A stretch of DNA of 64,000 bases from positions 1 to 64,000 of the forward strand of contig JAHDBD010000012.1 in assembly GCA_020630575.1 (NCBI GenBank). The letters are read 5' to 3'. The position numbers and the translations under genes are program-made. The notes below the pieces were generated by a model. That model was not told where the DNA came from and ran no database searches. It saw only the letters and a list, made by a program, of their open reading frames with translations. The DNA comes from Bernardetia sp. Lineage in GTDB: Bacteria; Bacteroidota; Bacteroidia; Cytophagales; Bernardetiaceae. Every line of letters begins with the position of its first letter. The first letter of the stretch is position 1. This document shows, piece after piece, positions 45,404-53,463 of the stretch.

Positions 45404-46519
45404 TTGAAAATATTCAATAATTTACCTGTTAATTTTTATCAAGATTTTGGATATCTAGGTAATTTAGGTAGTCTGAGTTTGTTATCAAACTTTGATACAG
45501 AACTAACAGAAACTATGTTAGCTAAATTCTATGAGCAGATAGAAGAAGCTCCTTATGTTCAACCTGATATATATGGTTTATCTAGTTTAGGTATTTTGCT
45601 TAATTATCTAAGTAAAGTAGATAAAAATCGCTTTGAAGAGTATAACGAAGAGTTTGTTAATGATTTTTCTGATGTAATAGTAGAAGCTAGTCAAGTTATG
45701 GCAGAAAAGCTAGAATATGATACATTCACAGGTCTAGTATGTACACTAAATTTCTTTTTGCTGACAGAACAACTAGAAAATACCATTAAGACAGCAGATT
45801 TACTTCAAAAAGTAACACAAGAATTGTATGAAAAAAATGACTTAAATAATTTAGGTCTTGCTCATGGAGTTTGTGGAATCATTGCTATTTTGGCTAAGAC
45901 AATTCTTTTTTTAGAAAAAACAGAAACTACAAACGAGATTTTAGTAAAACATAAAGATACATTAGAACTCATTACAACTCATGTAATCAAACAAAAGGGT
46001 AAAATAGGTAATTTCTGTTTTCCTTATAGTGTGGGAGGAAAAACTAGCCGTTTAGCTTGGTGTTATGGCGATTTTTCTGTTTGCATTGCTCTCACTTGGG
46101 CTGCATTAGTTTTGCCTAATAAAAAGGAAATAGATGAGGTAGTAAAAGATACAATTAATAATGCTATCAATATAAAAGATACAGAGAGGCTTTTTATCAC
46201 AAATAAAGATACAAATGAATTTGATTTAGGACTTTGTCACGGTGTGTCTGGAGCATATTTAGTTTTTAAAAGATTGTATAAATTTTACCCTATTCAGGAA
46301 TTAGCAGAAGAAATAAAAAGACTAAAAGAAGAATTAGATAAAGAAGTTGAAAAAGAAATAGAAAATATTAAATTTCCTGTATCAATCCAGCAAGAGCCAT
46401 TAGTTTTTGAATGGAATACAGATTTATCTTTTTTGAATGGTTTATCTGGATTTTTGGCTGCTTACCACGATGATGAACTAGTAAAAGGCTGGGATGCTCC
46501 TCTTTTAACTGATTTTTAA
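45404..46519 (+). CDS. lanC: LanC-like lanthionine cyclase 1
   Basis: Zinc enzyme that joins Cys to dehydrated Ser/Thr to form (methyl)lanthionine rings. The LanC marks are intact: LAHGVCGIIAIL, the zinc Cys in AWCYGDFSVCIALTWAA, and the Cys-His pair in GLCHGVSGAYLVF. No ATG precedes these in a sensible place. A frame open from an ATG at 45314 would overlap the precursor gene and translate the terminator hairpin; alignment with lanC2 (FSDLPVHFYQQF against FNNLPVNFYQDF) points to a TTG at 45404. About 371 residues. Close paralogue of the lanC at 47186. Confidence 0.88.
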   Translation: MKIFNNLPVNFYQDFGYLGNLGSLSLLSNFDTELTETMLAKFYEQIEEAPYVQPDIYGLSSLGILLNYLSKVDKNRFEEYNEEFVNDFSDVIVEASQVMAEKLEYDTFTGLVCTLNFFLLTEQLENTIKTADLLQKVTQELYEKNDLNNLGLAHGVCGIIAILAKTILFLEKTETTNEILVKHKDTLELITTHVIKQKGKIGNFCFPYSVGGKTSRLAWCYGDFSVCIALTWAALVLPNKKEIDEVVKDTINNAINIKDTERLFITNKDTNEFDLGLCHGVSGAYLVFKRLYKFYPIQELAEEIKRLKEELDKEVEKEIENIKFPVSIQQEPLVFEWNTDLSFLNGLSGFLAAYHDDELVKGWDAPLLTDF

Positions 46520-46738
46520 ATTATGCTTTACTTAAAAGCATAAATCTTTTTCCATTAAAGCCCATGATGAATATCACAATTAACAAAGTTTATAATTATT
46601 TGATGATTTTCATTCTCCATTAAAAGTAATCTGTTTATATCTCTTTCACCTGTTTTGAGTTAATGAGATGCTTTTTTATGAAAAAGACAAAATTATTCGT
46701 TAGTATAATGTAATTTTTTTTTAAAAAAAGATATTTTT
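46520..46738. other. Region between lanC1 and cassette 3, with short hppD-downstream remnant
   Basis: Around 46587-46612 the sequence TTATAATTATTTGATGATTTT matches the bases just after the hppD stop (44426-44446) with few changes. The GTTAGTATAATGTAAT at about 46701 likewise matches the region upstream of the cassette 1 promoter (44537-44552). These are traces of the duplicated unit. Confidence 0.6.
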
Positions 46739-46864
46739 TTTGGATTTGTAAATAAAGCTACTATATTTGTGTATTACTTTTATTGTATAATACCAATAGG
46801 TAAAATTATAGGAGACCTCCGAAAATCCTTATGAATAGAGTAGGAAAATAACATCAATTTTATT
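46739..46864 (+). promoter_or_regulatory. Lanthipeptide cassette 3 promoter and conserved 5' leader
   Basis: TTTG (46739-46742), 19 bases, TATATTTG (46762-46769), then the conserved leader with GTATAATACCAATA and CCGAAAATCCTTATGAATAG. The leader is slightly diverged in its first part. Confidence 0.8.
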
Positions 46865-46876
46865 TCTTTATAAATT

Positions 46877-47116
46877 ATGAAAACGAACAAAAAATTAAAA
46901 CTTAACACTAAGAAAGTAGTCATTTTATCTAATGAGCAGCAAAATGCTGTTCAAGGTGGTGCACTATCACAAGTTGAATGTGCTACTCGTGCAGGACTTT
47001 GCGAATCAAATATTGTTTGTCCTACAAGAGGTTGTGGTACTGGTGGTGGTAATACTCAAGGTTGCGATCCTTATCACACAAGAGTGATAGAATGCGTGTT
47101 AACAGTTAGTTGTTAA
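46877..47116 (+). CDS. Lanthipeptide precursor 3
   Basis: A 79-residue peptide. The leader ends NAVQGG at 28. The 51-residue core has seven Cys (in VECATR, GLCESN, IVCPTR, GCGTGG, QGCDPY, IECVLT and a final SC) and several Ser/Thr, the most ring-rich of the four; a Gly-rich GTGGGNTQG hinge separates two halves. Whether rings, disulfides or both form is open. It is followed by a strong terminator and then lanC2. Confidence 0.88.
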   Translation: MKTNKKLKLNTKKVVILSNEQQNAVQGGALSQVECATRAGLCESNIVCPTRGCGTGGGNTQGCDPYHTRVIECVLTVSC

Positions 47117-47124
47117 AAACTTTT

Positions 47125-47158
47125 AAACGGAACTTTATGAAAGTTCCGTTTTCTTTTT
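47125..47158 (+). terminator. Terminator between precursor 3 and lanC2
   Basis: AACGGAACTTT pairs perfectly with AAAGTTCCGTT around ATG; T run follows. A near copy lies after precursor 4 (49007-49040). Confidence 0.85.
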
Positions 47159-47185
47159 TACTTAATTATTATTATTCCATTTTTT

Positions 47186-48304
47186 GTGTTACACTTATTT
47201 TCAGACTTACCTGTTCATTTTTATCAACAATTTAGTTACTTAAGAAATTTAGGTAGCCTAAGTTTGATAGCAAATTTTGACATAGAAAAAACCGAAGAAC
47301 TACTTGCCAAATTTTATGAGCAAATAGAAGAAGCTCCTTATATCCAGCCCGATATTTATGGCTTATCTAGTTTGGGTATCTTGCTTAATTATTTGACTAA
47401 AGTAGATGAAAATCGTTTTAGAGAATATGAAGACGAATTTATTGATGATTTTTCTCTTGTTATGTTAGAAGCTAGTCAAGCTATGGCAGAAAGGTTAGAG
47501 TATGATACATTCACAGGTTTGGTATGCCTGTTAAATTTCTTTATACTAACAGAACAAGAAGAAAATACTCTAAAAGTAACTGACCTACTTCAAAATGTTA
47601 CGCAAAAACTCTATGAAAAAAATGAATTAAATAATCTAGGTATTTCTCATGGAGTATGTGGAATTGTTGCTATAATGGCTAAGAGTATTATTTTTTTAGA
47701 AAAAAAACAAACTACAAACAATATTTTAGTAAAGTATAAAGATACCTTAGAACTCATTACAAATCATGTAATAAATCAAAAGGAAAAAATTGGTAATTTC
47801 TGTTTTCCTTATACTATTGGAGGGGAAAATAGTCGTTTGGCTTGGTGTTATGGTGATTTGTCTGTTTGTATTGCACTTACTTGGGCTGCACAAATACTGC
47901 CTAATAAAACAGAAATTGACGAAATCATAAAAGATACTATACATAATGCCATCAATATAAAGGATACTGATAGATGTTATAAAACTCAAGAGCAAACCAA
48001 AGAGTTTGATTTAGGACTTTGTCATGGTGTTTCTGGTGTCTATTTGGTTTTTAAAAGACTGTATGAGTTTTATCCTAGTCAAGAATTAGATAAAGAAATA
48101 AAAAGATTAAAAAAAGAATTAGATAAAGAAATTGAAAAAGGTATAGAAAATATTATATTTCCTGTATTAATAAAGCAAGAGCCCCTAACTTTTGAGTGGA
48201 AAACAAATTTATCTTTTTTAGAAGGTTTATCTGGATTTTTAGCTGCTTATCATGATGATGAGCTTGTAAAAGGTTGGGATGCTCCTCTTTTAATGGATTT
48301 CTAA
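47186..48304 (+). CDS. lanC: LanC-like lanthionine cyclase 2
   Basis: Close paralogue of lanC1, 372 residues, with all zinc-site motifs (SHGVCGIVAIM, AWCYGDLSVCIALTWAA, GLCHGVSGVYLVF). The start is a GTG at 47186, straight after the terminator of precursor 3. Most of the length aligns without gaps to lanC1 (PDIYGLSSLGILLNYL, WDAPLL at the end), so the pair arose by duplication; both appear functional. Why two cyclases serve one LanB is unclear: they may prefer different cores. Confidence 0.9.
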   Translation: MLHLFSDLPVHFYQQFSYLRNLGSLSLIANFDIEKTEELLAKFYEQIEEAPYIQPDIYGLSSLGILLNYLTKVDENRFREYEDEFIDDFSLVMLEASQAMAERLEYDTFTGLVCLLNFFILTEQEENTLKVTDLLQNVTQKLYEKNELNNLGISHGVCGIVAIMAKSIIFLEKKQTTNNILVKYKDTLELITNHVINQKEKIGNFCFPYTIGGENSRLAWCYGDLSVCIALTWAAQILPNKTEIDEIIKDTIHNAINIKDTDRCYKTQEQTKEFDLGLCHGVSGVYLVFKRLYEFYPSQELDKEIKRLKKELDKEIEKGIENIIFPVLIKQEPLTFEWKTNLSFLEGLSGFLAAYHDDELVKGWDAPLLMDF

Positions 48305-48646
48305 ATTATATTTTACTCATTTATATGAAGTTGTATTAAAATGAAAAAGTATTTTGGATACCCTAGAATATAAAAAAATCATTTTAAGTAGTTTCACTAT
48401 AAATTGATTTTAAAGCTATTCAAAAAAAGAGAGCCAAATTATTTGTAAAATAAATTTTCAATGCTCTTTTTGAAGTAATAGAAAGAGAGCAGAAACTAAG
48501 ATATAATCTATAATTATTTTGATAATTTAATTAAAATAAATATAATATCATTACAAGTTTTTTATACTTTATAATAAGATTTATGTGTTTTTAGATGTTT
48601 TATTATGATTATATCGTGATTTTTTTGTGAAAAAATGAATGAAAAA
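48305..48646. other. Region between lanC2 and cassette 4
   Basis: AT-rich, 342 bases. It contains the hppD pseudogene fragment listed separately (48406-48513); the rest shows no gene. Confidence 0.5.
48406..48513 (+). pseudogene. Degenerate copy of the hppD 3' end
   Basis: About 108 bases align with the last codons of hppD (44322-44429) at roughly 75-80% by eye: GCTCTTTTTGAA and ATAGAAAGAGA are identical. Read in the hppD frame it gives AKLFVK-stop-IFNALFEVIEREQKLRYNL against AKSFGKGNFKALFEAIEREQ, ending at the same stop. It marks the left edge of the duplicated unit that produced cassette 4. Confidence 0.8.
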
Positions 48647-48772
48647 TTTGCATTGGTGGATAAAGCTACTATATTTGTGTTTCAGATGTATGGTACAATA
48701 CTAATACAAGAAAGCACAGGAGTATTCCGAAAATCCTTAGAATAGAGTAGGAGCACAATGTCAATTTTATAT
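48647..48772 (+). promoter_or_regulatory. Lanthipeptide cassette 4 promoter and conserved 5' leader
   Basis: TTTG (48647-48650), 19 bases, TATATTTG (48670-48677), then GTATGGTACAATACTAATAC, TTCCGAAAATCCTTAG and GAGTAGGAG, matching the other three leaders. Confidence 0.8.
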
Positions 48773-48782
48773 TAAAAAAAAC

Positions 48783-48986
48783 ATGAAAGCAAACAAAAAA
48801 TTAAAACTCAACACTAAAAAAGTAGTCATTTTATCTAACGATCAGCAAAATGCTGTTCAAGGTGGAGGAGGTACTATGCCATCAATAAAAAATATATGTG
48901 TTTATACTGAATTGTGTGTTGCTTCAGTTAAAAATCCGTGTATTCCTGCGACTGAATATAATTCATGCCGTTGTCCAGAGATGTAA
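48783..48986 (+). CDS. Lanthipeptide precursor 4
   Basis: A 67-residue peptide. The leader has MKANKK and LSNDQQNAVQGG, otherwise as in the others. The 39-residue core begins with two more Gly (GGTMPSIKNICVYTELC) and has five Cys, the last three in NPCIPA and NSCRCPEM. It is followed by a terminator and then the broken lanC3, so it may depend on the other cyclases. Confidence 0.87.
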   Translation: MKANKKLKLNTKKVVILSNDQQNAVQGGGGTMPSIKNICVYTELCVASVKNPCIPATEYNSCRCPEM

Positions 48987-49006
48987 TTCTTTGTGTTATT
49001 TTTTTT

Positions 49007-49040
49007 AACGGAACTTCATGGAAGTTCCGTTTTCTTTTTT
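49007..49040 (+). terminator. Terminator after precursor 4
   Basis: AACGGAACTTC pairs with GAAGTTCCGTT around ATG; T run follows. Homologous to the terminator at 47125. Confidence 0.85.
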
Positions 49041-49059
49041 ATAATTATTCTATTTATTT

Positions 49060-49141
49060 GTATTATACTTATTATCAGATTTACTTATTCATTTTTATCA
49101 AAAATTTAGCTTAGGGTCGTATTCTTTTAACTGATTTTTAA
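49060..49141 (+). pseudogene. Remnant of a third lanC: head and tail fused by deletion
   Basis: Bases 49060-49110 match the start of lanC2 (GATTTACTTATTCATTTTTATC against its GACTTACCTGTTCATTTTTATC; protein LSDLLIHFYQKF against FSDLPVHFYQQF), with the GTG start changed to GTA. Bases from about 49118 match the end of lanC1 (CTTTTAACTGATTTTTAAAT). Roughly 1.05 kb of the gene is missing and the two parts are out of frame. LanB begins 30 bases later, which implies the original order precursor-lanC-lanB. Confidence 0.85.
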
Positions 49142-49171
49142 ATTATATTTTACTTATTACTTATATAGCAA

Positions 49172-52100
49172 ATGGATTATTTTTTCTTACGTAGCCCTTT
49201 ATCTCCTCTTTTTTCAGAAAAACCAGCAGATGAGTTGGCTATTTTTTTATCTTCTCCTGATTTTCAAGATACAGTTCAACAATATGAAGAAGGAAAACTA
49301 AAAGACAAAAAAGTAGAAAAATTTTTACTTTCTAAAGCAAAATATGACTTGCGTTCTCGCTTTAGATGTACTCCTTTTGGAACTTTTGCAGGCATTTTAG
49401 CAGGCAAGCTTTCTTCAAATAATCAAGGTTTCGTTCACCAAGAAATAAAAAAATATCATTTGTCTTTAGATATGTCTGTTTTGGGGGCATGGATAGATAA
49501 ACTGCATCAGATAACTGAATTTTTAGAAGTCCTTACTTTTTACCCAAACAATACACTTTATCAATTTGGAGAAGATAAACGCTATATAGAATCTTATTTT
49601 GAAGGAGAAAAAGCTAGAAAGTATGCCATTTCAAATATAGAATGGAATGAGTATTTGGAGAAAATTATAGAATTTGCAAAAGAAGGTAAAAAAATAACAC
49701 AAATAGCAGAACAGTTGGTAGACGAAGATATTTCCTTAGAAGAAGCAAAAGAATTTATCTTAGAAATTATAGAAGCTCAAATTCTTGTTTCAGATATAGC
49801 TTTAAAAATTACTGGAGAACCTTTTGAAGATATTTTGAGAAGCAAGTTAGGGTTTTATTTAGAAAATAATCCTCAATTAGAAAATAGTGAAAAATATAGT
49901 TTCATAAAAGAATCATTTCATCTTCTGTCAGAACTAAAAGAATATTATCAGAAAAACCATCCCAAAAGTGCTGAGCTATTTGATTTTTCAGAAAAAATCA
50001 AAAGTCTTGAAATTCCTTTCAAATTAAGTTCTTTATTTCAGATGGATACGGTTTTAAAGTTTGAAAATCCATCTCTTCATCATTCTATTAAAGAAGAAGT
50101 AGAAAAAGTAATTGATTTGCTAAAATATGTTTATTCTTATAAAGAAATTTCTACACTAACCTCTTTTAAAGAGGCATTTTCTACTCGTTATGAATCGGCA
50201 GAAGTTCCTTTAATGCAAGTGCTTGACCCAGAAATTGGTTTAGGTTTTCCCTTAAGAAGTCAAGCAAATAATGATAATGCACCTTTATTGAAAGGAATGC
50301 CTCTAAATGGAGGTAGAAATAGCCAAAACCCTTCTCTTCAACAAACAAGATGGACACAGTTTTTACAGAAAAAATTTATAGAAGCTCTTCAAAATAAATC
50401 TTCTGTAATTGAGCTTACTAATAAAGAATTAAAAGATGAAATAGGTTATATTCCTGAAAAATATAGAAATTCCAAAAAGAATAAAAATAATAATACCAAA
50501 AAGAAAGAAGATAATAACATACCCTTCTCATACTCTTCTATGATTACTGTTTTAGCTTCTTCCTCTGAGGCAATTGAGGAAGAAAACTATAAAATAATTC
50601 ATAATGGAACAAATGGTTCTTCTGCTGTTACTCTACTAGGACGTTTTTGTCATGCAGATGCTCAAACAAATGAGTATGTATTGGATTGTATCCAACAAGA
50701 AGAAGAATTATCAGACAAGATTTTTGCTGAAATTGTACATCTTCCAGAAGCTAGAGTAGGAAATGTTATCGCTCGTCCACAACTAAGAAAATATGAAATT
50801 CCGATTGGAGTAAGAACAGCCGAAAATGCAGAAACTATTTCTTTAGATGATATTAGAGTTTCTGTAAGTGATGGAAAAATAAAATTGCGTTCTCTCAAAT
50901 ATGATAAAGAAATTATTCCTAGAATGAGTAATGCTCATAATTATAGCATGACAGAAATTCCAGCGTATCATTTTTTATCTACGTTACAAAACCAAAATGT
51001 TCTAAGTGGACTTCAATTTAGTTGGCAACACTTAAATAATGAACCATATTTGCCTAGAGTAGAATATGAGAAAGTTATTTTGAGTCCTCAAAAATGGGTT
51101 ATTTCTCTCAAAGAAACTAAAATAGATAAAAAAATAAGTACACAGCAGGCTTTAGAAAAGTTGAGAAATTACTTCCAAGATAGAGGTATTCCTAACTGTC
51201 TTACATTTGGACAAGGAGATAATATTTTACCTTTATTTACTGATGATGATATTAATTTAACTCTCTTTTGGCAAGAATTAAAAAAGATGCAACGTATATC
51301 TGTTCAGGAAATGCTTTATAATGAAGATAATTTATTTATTAAAGATGAAGAAGGAAACGGTTATACAAATGAATTTATTATTCCTCATTTATCTCCTTGG
51401 GTAAAATCTGAACAAGAAAGTCAAATTAATACTACTACAAATTTAGATTCTACATTACAAAGAGAATATACTATCGGTTCTGAATGGATTTATTTCAAAA
51501 TTTACTGTGGTGTTAGTACAGCTGATGAATTATTAATACAAAAGTTATTTCCTTTAGCCTCACAGTTATTACAAGATAATACAATTACAGAATGGTTTTT
51601 TATTCGTTATGCTGATCCAGACCACCATTTGCGTATTCGTTTTAAAGGAACAAATGATTTTTACAAAACAGTTATTGAAAAGCTACACGAAAACCTCAAT
51701 GAACTTGTAGACAATAAATCTGTGTGGAAAATTCAAATAGATACTTATCAAAGAGAAATAGAGAGATATGGTTCGAAGAATATGGCAAATAGTGAATTGC
51801 TATTTCATAAAGAAAGTCAGCTAATTTGCACTATTTTACAGAATATAAATGAAGATGATGACTTGCGTTGGAAATTGGCATTTTTGGGAGTAGACAATTT
51901 ACTTACCAATTTTGATTTAGAAATAGGACAGAAAAAACACTTGATGGAAATATTATCAGAAAGTTTTCATAAAGAATTTGGCTTAGAAAACATCAATGAT
52001 ACTAAGATTCTTTCTAAAAGTTACAGAGAAAAACGCCAAACTATTGAAGAAATTATAGAAAACCCTGCTATCTATTCAGAATACAAAGAATTACTGACTC

Positions 52101-52327
52101 ATTATTCTTTATCTATAAAAGAAAATGTAGATAAGGTACTTCAACTCGCTAAAAATAATGAACTAGAAATGAGTTTACCCAATTTGGTAGCCAGTTATAT
52201 ACATATGTTTTTGAACAGATATTTTAGAGCCAATCAAAGAAAACACGAGTGTATAATCTATTATATGTTATTTCAACATTATCGCTCTGCTGAAGCAAAA
52301 AATAAAGCTAGTGTTTTAGCTGATTAA
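49172..52327 (+). CDS. lanB: Full-length class I lanthipeptide dehydratase LanB
   Basis: Dehydrates Ser/Thr in the precursor core by tRNA-dependent glutamylation followed by elimination. The 1051 residues include the N-terminal glutamylation domain (LRSRFRCTPFGTFAGIL near 66-82) and the C-terminal SpaB_C/elimination domain (about 770-1045: EWIYFKIYCGVSTADELL, WFFIRYADPDHHLRIRF, YQREIERYG). An Asn/Lys-rich insert (about 432-452) interrupts the middle. It is one polypeptide, unlike the split dehydratase described for pinensins in another Bacteroidota genus. It is the only LanB in the window and is presumably shared by all four precursors. Confidence 0.93.
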   Translation: MDYFFLRSPLSPLFSEKPADELAIFLSSPDFQDTVQQYEEGKLKDKKVEKFLLSKAKYDLRSRFRCTPFGTFAGILAGKLSSNNQGFVHQEIKKYHLSLDMSVLGAWIDKLHQITEFLEVLTFYPNNTLYQFGEDKRYIESYFEGEKARKYAISNIEWNEYLEKIIEFAKEGKKITQIAEQLVDEDISLEEAKEFILEIIEAQILVSDIALKITGEPFEDILRSKLGFYLENNPQLENSEKYSFIKESFHLLSELKEYYQKNHPKSAELFDFSEKIKSLEIPFKLSSLFQMDTVLKFENPSLHHSIKEEVEKVIDLLKYVYSYKEISTLTSFKEAFSTRYESAEVPLMQVLDPEIGLGFPLRSQANNDNAPLLKGMPLNGGRNSQNPSLQQTRWTQFLQKKFIEALQNKSSVIELTNKELKDEIGYIPEKYRNSKKNKNNNTKKKEDNNIPFSYSSMITVLASSSEAIEEENYKIIHNGTNGSSAVTLLGRFCHADAQTNEYVLDCIQQEEELSDKIFAEIVHLPEARVGNVIARPQLRKYEIPIGVRTAENAETISLDDIRVSVSDGKIKLRSLKYDKEIIPRMSNAHNYSMTEIPAYHFLSTLQNQNVLSGLQFSWQHLNNEPYLPRVEYEKVILSPQKWVISLKETKIDKKISTQQALEKLRNYFQDRGIPNCLTFGQGDNILPLFTDDDINLTLFWQELKKMQRISVQEMLYNEDNLFIKDEEGNGYTNEFIIPHLSPWVKSEQESQINTTTNLDSTLQREYTIGSEWIYFKIYCGVSTADELLIQKLFPLASQLLQDNTITEWFFIRYADPDHHLRIRFKGTNDFYKTVIEKLHENLNELVDNKSVWKIQIDTYQREIERYGSKNMANSELLFHKESQLICTILQNINEDDDLRWKLAFLGVDNLLTNFDLEIGQKKHLMEILSESFHKEFGLENINDTKILSKSYREKRQTIEEIIENPAIYSEYKELLTHYSLSIKENVDKVLQLAKNNELEMSLPNLVASYIHMFLNRYFRANQRKHECIIYYMLFQHYRSAEAKNKASVLAD

Positions 52328-52491
52328 AAGTAGATTGAGATGAATAAAGAAATAAAAATTGGTTTAGTTTTGTATAGAATTAAACAAATCTAATTCATTG
52401 GCTGTTTTCCGATTAGTTTGTTATCTAGTAAGATTCTAAAATAAATAGGTTTAAAAAACACCAATTCATCTTCATTTAATCAATATAAACA

Positions 52492-53265
52492 GTGATTACA
52501 GTAAAAAACATAAAAAAAGCCTTTAACGGAAAAGAAATTTTGAAAGGAATTAGTGCTGAATTCAAACAAGGCGTTACTAACTTAATAATTGGCTCAAGTG
52601 GAACAGGAAAAAGTGTACTCTTAAAGTGTACAGTAGGACTAATAAAACCAGATGAAGGTTCAATTTTTTATGATGGAAAAAATTTATATGAATCTGACCG
52701 AGAAGAGCAAAGAGCTATACGAGAACAAATAGGAATGCTTTTTCAAGGCAGTGCACTTTTTGATTCCATGACAGTAGAACAAAATGTGCGATTTCCTTTA
52801 GATATGCGTAGTAAAGGAATGAGTGATGCTGACAAATTAGAACGTGTAAATTTCTGTCTGAAAAGAGTTGGTTTAGAAGGCTCAAACGACAAAAAACCTG
52901 CTGAAATTAGTGGAGGAATGATGAAGCGTGTAGGAATTGCACGAGCAATTGTTATGAATCCAAAATACCTTTTTTGTGATGAACCTAACTCAGGACTAGA
53001 TCCACAAACTTCTATCATGATTGATAATTTGATTTTAGAAATCACAGAAGAATACAATATGACAACCATTGTAGTAACTCACGATATGAATTCAGTTATG
53101 GAAATTGGTAAAAACATTGTCTTTTTGAGTGAAGGGCATAAAGAATGGGAAGGAACAAAAGAACAAATTGTACACTCAGATGTAAAATCTTTAAATGATT
53201 TTGTGTTCTCAAACTCGTTAATGGTAGCCTACAAAAAAAGTGAAGAAGAGAGAGCAAATCGATAA
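52492..53265 (+). CDS. ABC transporter ATPase, MlaF-like
   Basis: ATP-binding subunit of 257 residues. Walker A GSSGTGKS (about 36-43), signature ISGGMMKRVGIARA, Walker B YLFCDEPNSGLDPQ and the switch His (VVTHDM) are intact. The sequence FQGSALFDSMTVEQNVRFPL is typical of MlaF/Ttg2A, which drives phospholipid exchange between membranes. The start is GTG. Its usual MlaE permease is not adjacent. I do not take it as the lanthipeptide exporter: it has no membrane or C39 peptidase domain and belongs to another subfamily. Confidence 0.85.
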   Translation: MITVKNIKKAFNGKEILKGISAEFKQGVTNLIIGSSGTGKSVLLKCTVGLIKPDEGSIFYDGKNLYESDREEQRAIREQIGMLFQGSALFDSMTVEQNVRFPLDMRSKGMSDADKLERVNFCLKRVGLEGSNDKKPAEISGGMMKRVGIARAIVMNPKYLFCDEPNSGLDPQTSIMIDNLILEITEEYNMTTIVVTHDMNSVMEIGKNIVFLSEGHKEWEGTKEQIVHSDVKSLNDFVFSNSLMVAYKKSEEERANR

Positions 53266-53463
53266 AAATAGAAACTCTAAAAAATCACTTGATATGAGTA
53301 AAATCTGCCTCTAAAATAATAAACTACTTTAAAATTAGTTTTCTTAGTAACTTTTCAAAACTTTTAGCTCAAATTTTGTATTTTAGAAGATAGAAAGCCA
53401 TAGTTAGTATAAAACGTAATAGTTGGACTAAAAAAAACTTTTATAATTTAAAGTAATAGAAAT

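Noticed and set aside
44577-48772. CRISPR-like array from the four repeated leaders
   Set aside because: The repeats are about 125 bases long, irregularly spaced by genes, and contain promoter boxes; they are duplicated promoter-leader units.
52492-53265. ABC ATPase as the lanthipeptide exporter
   Set aside because: It has only an ATPase domain of the MlaF type, no C39 peptidase or membrane part, and is separated from lanB by about 160 bases with a different context.
53401-53440. Possible fifth trace of the lanthipeptide upstream region (GTTAGTATAAAACGTAATAG)
   Set aside because: The similarity to the cassette upstream DNA is short and AT-rich; no -7 box or leader follows, so chance cannot be excluded.
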